DNA of 64,000 nucleotides from CADEED01 sp035525785 (GTDB lineage: Bacteria > Pseudomonadota > Gammaproteobacteria > Steroidobacterales > Steroidobacteraceae). Location: positions 59,921 through 123,920 of the forward strand of contig DATLDQ010000033.1 in NCBI GenBank assembly GCA_035525785.1. The letters are read 5' to 3'. This document shows positions 1 through 7,110 of the stretch, piece by piece. The translations under genes were made by a program, and so were the position numbers. How positions within the stretch are numbered: position 1 is the stretch's first letter; every line of letters begins with the position of its first letter. Under the pieces are notes generated by a model. It saw only the letters and a program-made list of their open reading frames with translations, did not search any database and had not been told where the DNA came from.

Positions 1-225
1 GTGGCCTTGTCCATCTCGACGAGCTCGGTTGCGAGGCGCGCGCGCTCCTTGCCGAGCTCCTGCGCCTTCTCGGGCTTTTGCCAGACGTTGGGATCTTCGA
101 GCTCGCGGCTTACTTCTTCGAGCCGCTCTTTCTTGATGTCGTACTCAAAGAAACCCCCTCAAGGAGCTCATGCGCTCCTCGAGGTCTTTGAGCTGACGCT
201 TCAATTGACCTAGTTCTAATGCCAT
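1..225 (-). CDS. prfB: Peptide chain release factor 2 (5' end, partial)
   Basis: Release factor 2 reads UGA and UAA stop codons and triggers peptide release on the ribosome. Only the N-terminal part is in the window; the gene runs off the left edge. Translation starts MALELGQLKRQLKDLEERMS (codons 1-20, ATG at 223-225). After codon 26 the frame meets TGA (145-147). The +1 frame from there reads on as LEYDIKKERLEEVSRELED, the expected RF2 sequence, so this is the well-known programmed +1 frameshift and not a broken gene. The GNAT gene ends 29 bp upstream on the same strand. Product identity is sure; the catalytic GGQ domain cannot be checked here. Confidence 0.95.
138..160 (-). other. prfB programmed +1 frameshift site
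   Basis: Read on the minus strand, the site is AGGGGGTTTCTTTGAG. It has an internal Shine-Dalgarno-like AGGGGG, then the slippery CTT codon (148-150) and the in-frame TGA (145-147). The arrangement matches the classical RF2 autoregulation site: when RF2 is scarce, the ribosome pauses at TGA, slips one base forward on CTT T and makes full-length RF2. The base after TGA is G here, where E. coli has C. Confidence 0.95.
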
Positions 226-254
226 GGGGTTTCGTTCTCGCGAGGGCGCGCATC

Positions 255-713
255 CTACCTGAGTGCGCGCTCCATGAAAATCGACAAGGGGTCGGGTTTG
301 TAGGGCGGAAATGCCGGTATTTCCTTGAAGCCGGCGCGGCGATACAGCCGCAACGCACCTACGCTGACGTTGCCGGTTTCCAGGCGCGCCAGCGGCAGGC
401 CTTCGGCACGGGCCCAGTCGAGCAGTTTCACGAGCATGGCGAGTGCGATGCCACCGCCGCGCGCCTCGGGTTTGAGATACATGCGCTTGAGCTCGGCCCA
501 GCCACCGCAGTGCTTGGCCGCGCCGCATCCCACGATCTCGCCGTCCTGTTCGACCACGAGGAACACTCCGCGGCCCGTGGCCAGGGTTTCGGGCGAATCG
601 AAATGGTTGCTCTCGGCCGGGTACAGGGCGGTGTTGAACGCGTCGAGCTCGGCGATCAGTGCGCGCGCCTCGGGCGACAGCGGGTCGCCGGCACGGATGG
701 TGTAGTTAGTCAT
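255..713 (-). CDS. GNAT-family N-acetyltransferase
   Basis: A 152-residue protein with a complete GNAT fold. The acetyl-CoA pyrophosphate loop is seen in MYLKPEARGGGIALAML (a variant of R/Q-x-x-G-x-G/A, residues about 78-94), followed by the alpha/beta segment LARLETGNVSVGALRLYRRA and GFKEIPAF. GNAT enzymes move an acetyl group from acetyl-CoA to an amine; the substrate cannot be told. Its ATG (711-713) overlaps the recJ stop in an ATGA junction, so it is probably co-transcribed and translationally coupled with recJ. prfB follows 29 bp downstream. It resembles small-molecule acetyltransferases such as antibiotic or amino-acid acetylases more than ribosomal-protein acetylases, but this is only an impression. 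Confidence 0.85.
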   Translation of the reverse strand: MTNYTIRAGDPLSPEARALIAELDAFNTALYPAESNHFDSPETLATGRGVFLVVEQDGEIVGCGAAKHCGGWAELKRMYLKPEARGGGIALAMLVKLLDWARAEGLPLARLETGNVSVGALRLYRRAGFKEIPAFPPYKPDPLSIFMERALR

Positions 714-2419
714 GGGAGCACGTGGTCGACCAGCAGCTGCAGCCGCCGTTCGCCCTTGTATTCGTTGATGTCGAGCCGGTAGACCAGCCGCACGTCGCCA
801 TCGGGCAGCGCCGGATCCTGGTCGGCACCCCTGAAATTGAACGCGATGGCGTCGAAGCTGCGGGCGCCGTCACCCGAGGTCACCCACATCTTGAGATGCT
901 TCTCGCCCACCATGCGCGCGTTCTTCACGGCGAACACGCCGTCGAAACAGGGCTCGGGAAACGCCTGGCCCCAGGGCCCGCCCTCGCGCAGCGCCTGCGC
1001 CGTCTCGAGCGCGATCTCCTCGCTGCTGAGCTCGCCGTCGGTGTCGATGCGGTTGGCCGGGACGGCCGGATCGCGCCACCGTGCCACTTCCTCGTCGAAG
1101 GCGCGCGCGAAGGAATCGAGACTGACCTCGTCGATGGTCAGCCCCGCGGCCATCGCGTGCCCGCCGAAACGGCTGATGAGCTCCGGATACCGCGCCGCCA
1201 TGGCGTCGAGCACGTCGCGGATGTGGATGCCCGCGACCGAGCGGGCGGAGCCCCTGAGTTGACCGTCACCCGCGCGCGCGAAGGCGATCACCGGGCGGCG
1301 GATGCGATCCTTGATGCGGCTCGCGACCAGGCCCACGACGCCCTGGTGCCAATCCGCGTCGAACAGGCAGACGCCCTGCCGCGACGGACCTTCGGTGGCC
1401 GTGTCCCGCAGGTGACTCACGGCCGCGAGTGCCGCGCCCTGCATGCGCGCTTCGATCTCGCGCCTCTCGGAGTTCAGTTGATCGAGACGCATCGCAAGCG
1501 CCAGCGCTTCGCTCTCGGTGTCCGCCAGCAAGCAACGGATGCCGATGGACATGTCGTCGAGACGCCCGGCGGCGTTGAGGCGCGGCCCGATGGTGAAGCC
1601 CAGGTCCGCCGCCGTGACCGTGGGCATCGAACGGTTACCGATGGACAGCAGCGCACGGATACCCGGCACCGCGCGGCCCGCGCGGATGCGACGAATGCCC
1701 TGCGACACCAGCACGCGGTTGTTGACGTCGAGCGGCACGAGGTCGGCTACGGTGCCGAGCGCGACCAGGTCGAGAAAATCCGTGACCGGTGGCATCGCCA
1801 CCGTGCCGAGCACGTCCAAGGCGCGCCGCACGGCCGCCATGACGTAAAACGCGACGCCGACACCCGCGAGCGCCTTGCTGCCGAAATTGCAGCCCGGCAC
1901 GTTGGGGTTCACGATGACGTCGGCAGCGGGCAGCACCGCTCCCGGCAGATGGTGGTCGGTGACCAGCACCTGGATGCCGCGCTCGCGCGCCGCCGCGACG
2001 CCGGCGTTGCTCGAGATGCCATTGTCGACGGTGACGATCAGAGTCGGCGCACGTTCCGCGGCGAGACTGACGATCTCGGGTGTGAGCCCGTAACCGAACT
2101 CGAAGCGGTTGGGCACCAGGAAATCGACGGACGCGAAACCCCACGCGCGCAGGCAACGAACGATGAGCGCGGTGCTGGTGGCGCCATCGGCATCGAAGTC
2201 GCCGACCACGACGATGCGGCGCTCGCGATGCGCGAGGATCAATCGCACGGCAGCGTCGACACCGTCGAGCGTACCCACGGGCATGAGCCGGTCGAGAGTG
2301 AGCGAGAGCTCGTGACTGTGGCGCACCCCGCGTGCCGCGTACGCGCGACGCAGCACCGGATGGAGACTCACGTCTCCCAACTCGACCGAACAACTGCGTC
2401 GCGAAATCACCAGCTCCAT
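710..2419 (-). CDS. recJ: Single-stranded-DNA-specific 5'-3' exonuclease RecJ
   Basis: RecJ degrades single-stranded DNA 5' to 3' in recombination (RecF pathway), mismatch repair and base excision repair. The 569-residue product is close to the 577 of E. coli. DHH-family motifs are intact: GDFDADG near residues 73-79, VTVDNGIS near 129-136 and TDHH at about 154-157, followed by the nucleic-acid-binding C-terminal half (GSARSVAGIHIRDVL, FGGHAMAAGL). The ATG at 2419 was chosen although the frame is open to 2659, because the upstream stretch is arginine-rich, overlaps the previous gene, and the conserved protein begins here. It follows the RpfE-like gene by 8 bp and overlaps the GNAT gene by 4 bp. 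Confidence 0.95.
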   Translation of the reverse strand: MELVISRRSCSVELGDVSLHPVLRRAYAARGVRHSHELSLTLDRLMPVGTLDGVDAAVRLILAHRERRIVVVGDFDADGATSTALIVRCLRAWGFASVDFLVPNRFEFGYGLTPEIVSLAAERAPTLIVTVDNGISSNAGVAAARERGIQVLVTDHHLPGAVLPAADVIVNPNVPGCNFGSKALAGVGVAFYVMAAVRRALDVLGTVAMPPVTDFLDLVALGTVADLVPLDVNNRVLVSQGIRRIRAGRAVPGIRALLSIGNRSMPTVTAADLGFTIGPRLNAAGRLDDMSIGIRCLLADTESEALALAMRLDQLNSERREIEARMQGAALAAVSHLRDTATEGPSRQGVCLFDADWHQGVVGLVASRIKDRIRRPVIAFARAGDGQLRGSARSVAGIHIRDVLDAMAARYPELISRFGGHAMAAGLTIDEVSLDSFARAFDEEVARWRDPAVPANRIDTDGELSSEEIALETAQALREGGPWGQAFPEPCFDGVFAVKNARMVGEKHLKMWVTSGDGARSFDAIAFNFRGADQDPALPDGDVRLVYRLDINEYKGERRLQLLVDHVLP

Positions 2420-2427
2420 GGCGGCGA

Positions 2428-3420
2428 TTATGCGAGAGATTCGAGCCAGCTGCGTCGTCGGCGCCAGAACTTCCAGGCGGAACGCCGCCGCACTTCGAAC
2501 ACCTTGTCGTTCGCGACCACGCGCAAGAGGTCGAGCTCGCCCTTCGACAGTGCATCGCGCGCGGGCGCGAACCATTTCTGTTCGAGGTCGAGCAGGGATT
2601 CGCCGGCGGCGCCGGACATCGGTGCGAATTCGATGAACGTGGATTCTTGGCGTACCCATGCCGGGAAGCTCAATGGCGTGGGGGTCGGCGTTGCCGTGTC
2701 CATCAGTTGTTGCAGGGCGCTCACGTATGCGTCAGTGCCGTGCAGTTGAAACCGCGCACCGCCGAAGATCGGCCCCGGCAGCTCGGGGCGTTTGACGCCG
2801 CCACCCCAGACCCAGAGCGATGAAATCCGCGGCTGCCTCGCCTTCTCTCGCGACGCGTTCAGCGGCGATGAGTGCAGCCACATCTCGATTTCCGCGCCGA
2901 GCCGGCGCAGCTCGCCGGCCACCTTGGCGCCGCCCGGAAGTGCGAGCGCGATGTCCGAATCGAGCAGGCGTGCGGGATCGACCGTGGTGATGTCCGCTTC
3001 GGGCCCGCCGCGCAGCATCAGCGAAGTTCCGCCGCCGACCTCGAGCCCCAGCTCCTGGCCGAACAACCGGGTGAACTCCCGCTGCAGCGCCTCCTGTTGA
3101 TCGGATGGCACGCGCAGCAGCCCGCGGTTGCGCAGCCGAACGTGGTCCAGGCGGGCTTCGAGCGCCACCGGCGTCGCCATCCACGTGCCCTCCACGGGAA
3201 GCTTGGCGGCGAGCGCGCTCACATGCGCGATCGGCCAGTCGGCTACGGCGCCCGCGCCCAGCTCGCGCGACAGCCACGTACGCCAGTCGGCGATGCGCCG
3301 CGACTCCGCGAATCGCAGCAGTGCTTGCAGGGCCGGCAGTTCGAGCGTGGTCGGAAACGATTCCCGAACGACGTCGGCGGGCAGATAGAGGTCGGAAAGG
3401 ATCAGCGTGAGCCGGCGCAT
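2428..3420 (-). CDS. RpfE-like conserved protein (phosphoglycerate-mutase-like family)
   Basis: A 330-residue protein beginning MRRLTLILSDLYLP. The segments WWHSS-type (MWLHSSPLNASRE) and SLWVWGGGVKRPELPGPIFGG recall the family next to recJ in xanthomonads, called RpfE there and often auto-annotated as cofactor-independent phosphoglycerate-mutase-like or COG4255. The biochemical role is not established in that family. The next gene downstream on the same strand is recJ, 8 bp away, with prfB two genes further; that neighbourhood matches the xanthomonad rpf region and supports the call. The segment WVWGGG may be part of a phosphatase-like core, but the metal-binding Ser/Asp set of true phosphoglycerate mutases cannot be confirmed by eye. 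Confidence 0.6.
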   Translation of the reverse strand: MRRLTLILSDLYLPADVVRESFPTTLELPALQALLRFAESRRIADWRTWLSRELGAGAVADWPIAHVSALAAKLPVEGTWMATPVALEARLDHVRLRNRGLLRVPSDQQEALQREFTRLFGQELGLEVGGGTSLMLRGGPEADITTVDPARLLDSDIALALPGGAKVAGELRRLGAEIEMWLHSSPLNASREKARQPRISSLWVWGGGVKRPELPGPIFGGARFQLHGTDAYVSALQQLMDTATPTPTPLSFPAWVRQESTFIEFAPMSGAAGESLLDLEQKWFAPARDALSKGELDLLRVVANDKVFEVRRRSAWKFWRRRRSWLESLA

Positions 3421-3440
3421 GCCGCTATCGTATCGGACCC

Positions 3441-3815
3441 ATGCAGTTCACCCAGCACAACCCGGAAGGCTTGAACGTCATCCGCAGCTACGGCGCGGAC
3501 TTCGTGACCGTGAACGGGGAAGAGATCCGCACGAGCTGCATCGTCGGCCCGGACACGCTCATCCGGGATTGGCCGCCACGTGACGTGCCCTCGCTCGAGG
3601 TCGTGCATCTTGCGCCGTTGCTCGAGCTCAGCCCCGAAGTGGTGGTGCTGTCGACGGGCGCGCGCCAGCAATTCCCGCGCGCGGCGCTGCGCGCGGAATT
3701 CGCGACGAGGAAGATCGGAATCGAGGTGATGGAAATCGGCGCGGCGTGCCGCACGTACAACGTGCTGGTCAGCGAAGGCCGGAAGGTGTTGGCCGCGGTG
3801 CTCTTGCCCGGTTAA
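3441..3815 (+). CDS. Mth938-like domain protein (DUF498)
   Basis: A compact 124-residue protein divergently transcribed from the RpfE-like gene, only 20 bp away, so the two share a promoter region. It begins MQFTQHNPEGLNVIRSYG and carries the family landmarks VVLSTGARQQFP (residues about 69-80) and EVMEIGAACRTYNVLVSEGR (about 95-114). These match the Mth938/DUF498 family, related to the mammalian NDUFAF3/AAMDC proteins. The bacterial function is unknown; a role near respiratory complex I assembly or the membrane has been proposed for relatives because bacterial members often sit near secF. Here it is not in such a context. Confidence 0.8.
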   Translation: MQFTQHNPEGLNVIRSYGADFVTVNGEEIRTSCIVGPDTLIRDWPPRDVPSLEVVHLAPLLELSPEVVVLSTGARQQFPRAALRAEFATRKIGIEVMEIGAACRTYNVLVSEGRKVLAAVLLPG

Positions 3816-3857
3816 CTCTGGCGCAATCGACTCTGGGGCTGCCTCACGCCCGACGAA

Positions 3858-4019
3858 GGGTTCCGGAAGAAGGCACAGGGGGAGAAAGTTTGTTTAGCGA
3901 GGCCAATGTTTCGAAGCTGACAGACTCGAATGACTGGCGAATTTCTTTTTCTTCTTGACGGCTTGTTCTTCTTGTTTCCGCGACTTCCCCGTTCTCCCCT
4001 GTGCCTTCATCCGGAACCC
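3858..4019. repeat. 162-bp element with 28/29-bp terminal inverted repeats
   Basis: The left arm is 3858-3886 (starting GGGTTCCGGAAGAAGGCACA). The right arm, 3992-4019, is its reverse complement with one mismatch and one single-base gap. The 105 bp between are AT-richer and carry no gene. No target-site duplication is visible. It may be a miniature inverted-repeat element, a decayed transposon end pair, or a large bidirectional transcription stop between two converging genes. The pairing is read directly; the nature is inference. Confidence 0.6.
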
Positions 4020-4167
4020 CTGGTAAGGGAGTTGCCGATGTCGGCGAGCGGCGACATCAAAACATGTTAAATCCTGACTGACAAGCCTCCGCCATTGGCG
4101 CTGACAACTCGGTGAAATATGGGTGGTTTCGTTGCCAGCCAAAACAACGGGTTACGGGACAAACCGT

Positions 4168-4187
4168 ATTCGAGAATTTACTCGAAT
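4168..4187 (-). terminator. Hairpin downstream of pcm
   Basis: A perfect 7-bp inverted repeat, ATTCGAG-N6-CTCGAAT, lies 18 bp after the pcm stop. No run of T follows on the minus strand, so an intrinsic terminator is only possible, not shown. Confidence 0.35.
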
Positions 4188-4204
4188 AGGTTGCCGCAGC
4201 GTCG

Positions 4205-4867
4205 CTATGAGACGCCGCCGAGCATCGGCACGAATGCCACCGAGCCCAGCACTTCGCGATCGATGTGGTCACCCATCCTCGTGAACCGGATGAGCTGCTG
4301 TGCCCCTTCCGGTCCGACCGGCACGATGAGCCTGCCCTTGTTGGCCAACTGCGCGAACAGCGCGTCGGGGACCGACAGCGGCGCCGCCGCCACGAGGATG
4401 CCGTCGAAGGGCTTCTGCGACTTCCAGCCCGCGAAGCCGTCGCCGTGCTTCAGCATCACGTTCTTGACATCGAGTTCTTTGAGCGTCGCCTTCGCTCGCT
4501 TGTGCAAGGGGCCGATGCGTTCGATCGAGTAGATCTTCTTCACCAACGGCGCCAGCACGGCGGTCTGATAACCGCAGCCCGTGCCCACTTCCAGGACCTT
4601 GCCGATCTTGCGGTCGCCTTCGAGCAGCGCCTCGGTCATGCGCGCGACGATGTACGGCTGCGAGATGGTCTGCGAATGGCCGATGGGCAGCGCCGTGTCC
4701 TCGTAGGCGCGCGACGCCAGAGCTTCGTCGACGAAGATGTGCCGCGGCACGTTACGGATGCGATCGAGCACCGCCAGATTGCGAATGCCCTGCTCCTGCA
4801 GGCGATGGATGAGGCGGTCGCGCGTGCGCGCGGACGTCATGCCGATGCCCGCGTGACGCCCGTTCAT
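4205..4867 (-). CDS. pcm: Protein-L-isoaspartate O-methyltransferase
   Basis: Pcm methylates isoaspartyl residues formed by protein ageing and so starts their repair, using S-adenosylmethionine in the cytoplasm. The 220-residue protein has the PCMT hallmarks: RHIFVDEALASRAYEDTALPIGHSQTISQP, with the conserved GxxQTISQP block near residue 62-71, the SAM-binding EVGTGCGYQTAVLAPL near 93-108, and GRLIVPVG near 180. The ATG at 4867 was used; a second ATG nine codons later is also possible. It follows surE by 10 bp, the standard surE-pcm pair of stress-survival genes. The usual downstream partners nlpD and rpoS are missing. Confidence 0.93.
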   Translation of the reverse strand: MNGRHAGIGMTSARTRDRLIHRLQEQGIRNLAVLDRIRNVPRHIFVDEALASRAYEDTALPIGHSQTISQPYIVARMTEALLEGDRKIGKVLEVGTGCGYQTAVLAPLVKKIYSIERIGPLHKRAKATLKELDVKNVMLKHGDGFAGWKSQKPFDGILVAAAPLSVPDALFAQLANKGRLIVPVGPEGAQQLIRFTRMGDHIDREVLGSVAFVPMLGGVS

Positions 4868-4877
4868 CGCGCCCGTC

Positions 4878-5651
4878 TCACGAGGAAATCCAGGCGCGTA
4901 CCGGCTCGAGTGCGTCGCGATCGGTGAGATCGACGGTGAGCGGGGTCACCGACACGTAGCCATTGAGGACCGCATCGAAGTCCGTGCCCGGGCCCGCATC
5001 CTGGCTCGCACCCGCCGGGCCTACCCAGTAGACAGGTCGGCCGCGCGGATCCTCGGCGCGGATCACGGCTTCGGAACGATGGCGATTGCCGAGGCGCGTG
5101 ACCTTGATGCCCTTCACCTCGGCCAGCGGAAGATTCGGCACGTTGACGTTGAGGATGGTGGCGCGGCCCATGGCGACCACCAGCGGCGTCGTCACCAGCC
5201 GCTCGGCGATGACACGGCCGAAGTGCGCGCCGGTGGCGAAGTGGCGCGTGGCATCGCCTGGGAGGCCATCCGTGTGCAGCGATACCGCAACTGCCGGCTT
5301 GCCGAGGAAGCGGCCCTCGGTGGCCGCCGCCACCGTGCCCGAATAGAGCACGTCATCGCCGAGATTCGATCCGTCGTTCACACCGGAGACGACCATGTCG
5401 GGCTCGAACGGAAACACACCCGAGATCGCCAGGTGCACACAATCGGTCGGCGTGCCGCCCTGCACGAAGTAGATGTCGGCATCCGCCTGCTCGAGACGCA
5501 AGGGCATGTCCAGTGTCAGGGAATTGCTGGCACCACTGCGGTTGCGGTCTGGCGCCACCACTGTGAGATCGCCGAGACCCGAGAGCGCTTCGCGCAGCGC
5601 ATGTATGCCGCGCGCGCGGTAACCATCGTCGTTGGATATGAGGATTCGCAC
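4878..5651 (-). CDS. surE: 5'/3'-nucleotidase SurE
   Basis: SurE is a metal-dependent nucleoside-monophosphate and exopolyphosphate phosphatase used in stationary-phase survival. The 257-residue protein opens with MRILISNDDGY, in which the metal ligands are the NDD aspartates (residues 7-9), continues with VVAPDRNRSGASNSLT (nucleotide site) and has VSGVNDGSNLGDDVLYSGTVAAA (about 88-110), a family signature. Length is normal. It lies just upstream of pcm on the same strand and diverges from the Smr gene on the plus strand, sharing a very short (39-bp) control region. Confidence 0.95.
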   Translation of the reverse strand: MRILISNDDGYRARGIHALREALSGLGDLTVVAPDRNRSGASNSLTLDMPLRLEQADADIYFVQGGTPTDCVHLAISGVFPFEPDMVVSGVNDGSNLGDDVLYSGTVAAATEGRFLGKPAVAVSLHTDGLPGDATRHFATGAHFGRVIAERLVTTPLVVAMGRATILNVNVPNLPLAEVKGIKVTRLGNRHRSEAVIRAEDPRGRPVYWVGPAGASQDAGPGTDFDAVLNGYVSVTPLTVDLTDRDALEPVRAWISS

Positions 5652-5690
5652 CGGCGCGCAATATACTCAATGCCTCAACGCGGAGGTAGC

Positions 5691-6242
5691 TTGAGCGGCA
5701 AACGCGTCCCGGAGGCAGACGAGGCCGAAGCCCAGGTGTTTCGCGAGGCGGTGAGTGACGTGAAGCCACTGCCGCAGCGCAAGCGCGTGCCACCGGCACC
5801 GCGCAAGCCGCCCGCGCGCGCGCGCTTCACCGCCGCGGACCGCGCGATGGTGCTCGTGGAAAGCCTGCAGGGTTTCGGCGAGAGCGAAATACTCGATTCG
5901 GGCGACGAGATCTCGTTCCGCCGCGACGGCATCCAGGATCGCGTGATGCGCCGGCTCAAACGTGGCGAGTATCGAGTCGAGGATGTCTGCGACCTGCACG
6001 GATTGCGCGTCGACGAGGCCAAGGCGGCACTGCGCGAGTTCCTGGCCGAGGCGCTGGCGCGGCAACTCACGTGCGTGCGCATCATCCATGGCAAGGGAAA
6101 CGGCTCCGGGAATCGCGGGCCCGTGCTCAAGACCGCGGTGAACATGATCCTGCGCAAGACCGGCCCCGTGCTGGCGTTCACTTCGGCGCGACGCGTCGAC
6201 GGCGGCACCGGCGCCATCAACGTCCTGCTCGGCGTCATTTAA
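5691..6242 (+). CDS. Smr-domain protein (DNA/RNA-binding, possible endonuclease)
   Basis: A small MutS-related (Smr) domain protein of about 183 residues. The C-terminal Smr domain has both signature motifs: CDLHGLRVDEAKAALREF (DLHG) and IIHGKGNGS (HGKG). Such domains bind branched or stalled nucleic acids; SmrB of E. coli cuts mRNA at collided ribosomes. The N-terminal half is basic and proline-rich. The start is set at TTG 5691, just after GGAGG (5682-5686), because the protein then begins MSGKRVPEADEAEAQVF, as relatives do. An ATG at 5670 in the same frame is an alternative. A GGGGACATTCC palindrome begins within the stop codon. Confidence 0.85.
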   Translation: MSGKRVPEADEAEAQVFREAVSDVKPLPQRKRVPPAPRKPPARARFTAADRAMVLVESLQGFGESEILDSGDEISFRRDGIQDRVMRRLKRGEYRVEDVCDLHGLRVDEAKAALREFLAEALARQLTCVRIIHGKGNGSGNRGPVLKTAVNMILRKTGPVLAFTSARRVDGGTGAINVLLGVI

Positions 6243-6275
6243 TGGGGACATTCCTCATTTGCAGCAAATGGGGAC
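6241..6275 (+). repeat. GGGGACATTCC palindromic element, copy A
   Basis: The plus strand reads GGGGACATTCCTCATTT, then the near-palindrome TTTGCAGCAAA, then a second GGGGAC. It starts inside the TAA stop of the Smr gene. The same sequence occurs at 21390-21426 and 52547-52583 (both on the other strand). It resembles dispersed REP-type palindromes. Confidence 0.8.
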
Positions 6276-6341
6276 GCGGCCGGCTCGATGTGCCAGGTCA
6301 GCAAACGGGAGAGCACTCTCCTCGCCGTGCTCGCCTGCCAC

Positions 6342-7109
6342 CTACTTTTTCTTGGCGAACATCTTCGCCAGCCGCTCGCGCGTCGCGGGCACGCTGAACA
6401 TCTCGGTGCCCATCTCCGCGAACTCGGCGGCGTGTCGTCCGGCATCGGCCGGTGCGCCGAACAGAGCGTGCAGGTCCTGGCGCGCGAGCGCCCGTGTGCG
6501 GAGCATCGGCTCGCGCGGCAATGCGCAGATCTCCCTGGCCACGGCGAGGGCGCGCGCCGCGCATTGCGCAGCCTCGCAGAGCTCATCGACGAGCCCGACG
6601 CGCAGCGCCGTCGCGGGGTCGATGAGCGCGCCGCGTGTCAGTAGCTGCGCGGCATGTCCGCCGACCAGGCGGCGGAACGCACCGTGGATCACCGGGCCGG
6701 GGAAGAGCCCGACCTGCACCTCGTTGAGCCCGAGACGGAACTCGCCCTGCGACATCACGCGATAGTCCGCGTGGATGGCCAGCACCGTGCCGCCGGCCGG
6801 GCAATGACCCGTGATGCCGAATACCACTGGCACCGGCGACATCGCCAGCGCGTGCTGCGCGTGCCAGAGCGCCGCGAATACCTGCGTCATGCCGGCCCGA
6901 TCCATGGCGAGGATCGCGGGCACGTCCAGCCCCGCCGAGAACACGCCTGGCTGGCCCGTGATGACGATGGCCGCCGCTGCGCGCCCAGCGGCGACTGCTT
7001 CGCTGAACGCGGACAGCACCTGGCCGTTGAGCGCATTCACTGGCGGCCGCGCCAGGCGGATCTCGCGGATCGCAGCGTCGCCCTGGTCGTGTTCGATGAT
7101 GTCGAGCAT
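6342..7109 (-). CDS. Enoyl-CoA hydratase/isomerase family; probable delta3,delta2-enoyl-CoA isomerase
   Basis: A 255-residue crotonase-fold protein. It looks closest to the mitochondrial-type delta3,delta2-enoyl-CoA isomerase (ECI1/DCI), which shifts a double bond in unsaturated fatty acyl-CoA before beta-oxidation. Evidence: FSAGLDVPAIL (oxyanion-hole loop), GHCPAGGTVLAIHADYRVMS, and GLNEVQVGLFPGPVI, whose Glu in the NE position is the isomerase catalytic acid. The first hydratase glutamate (GGxELA) is replaced here by valine, so hydration is unlikely. It ends in the lysine run AKKK. It lies 1 bp downstream of truD and seems a later addition to the ispDF-truD-surE cluster. Confidence 0.75.
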   Translation of the reverse strand: MLDIIEHDQGDAAIREIRLARPPVNALNGQVLSAFSEAVAAGRAAAAIVITGQPGVFSAGLDVPAILAMDRAGMTQVFAALWHAQHALAMSPVPVVFGITGHCPAGGTVLAIHADYRVMSQGEFRLGLNEVQVGLFPGPVIHGAFRRLVGGHAAQLLTRGALIDPATALRVGLVDELCEAAQCAARALAVAREICALPREPMLRTRALARQDLHALFGAPADAGRHAAEFAEMGTEMFSVPATRERLAKMFAKKK

Positions 7110-7110
7110 T

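Larger units (their letters stand above)
3816..4204. other. Convergent intergenic region with inverted repeats
   Basis: A 389-bp stretch between the stop of the Mth938-like gene and the stop of pcm. It is visibly less GC-rich than its surroundings (for example a T-rich run near 3940-3975). It holds the inverted repeat at 3858-4019 and the small hairpin at 4168-4187, listed separately. Short open frames across it have no recognisable protein character (lysine-run and arginine-run translations), so no gene is called. In Pseudomonas-like genomes nlpD and rpoS would be expected after pcm; they are not here. Confidence 0.6.

Noticed and set aside
145..528. Minus-strand frame starting before prfB
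   Set aside because: Only its last 26 codons are prfB; the rest overlaps the GNAT gene in another frame. The stop is the programmed frameshift site and not the end of a gene.
4057..4272. Minus-strand frame overlapping the 3' end of pcm
   Set aside because: It lies in another frame of pcm and the gap; composition is not that of a protein.
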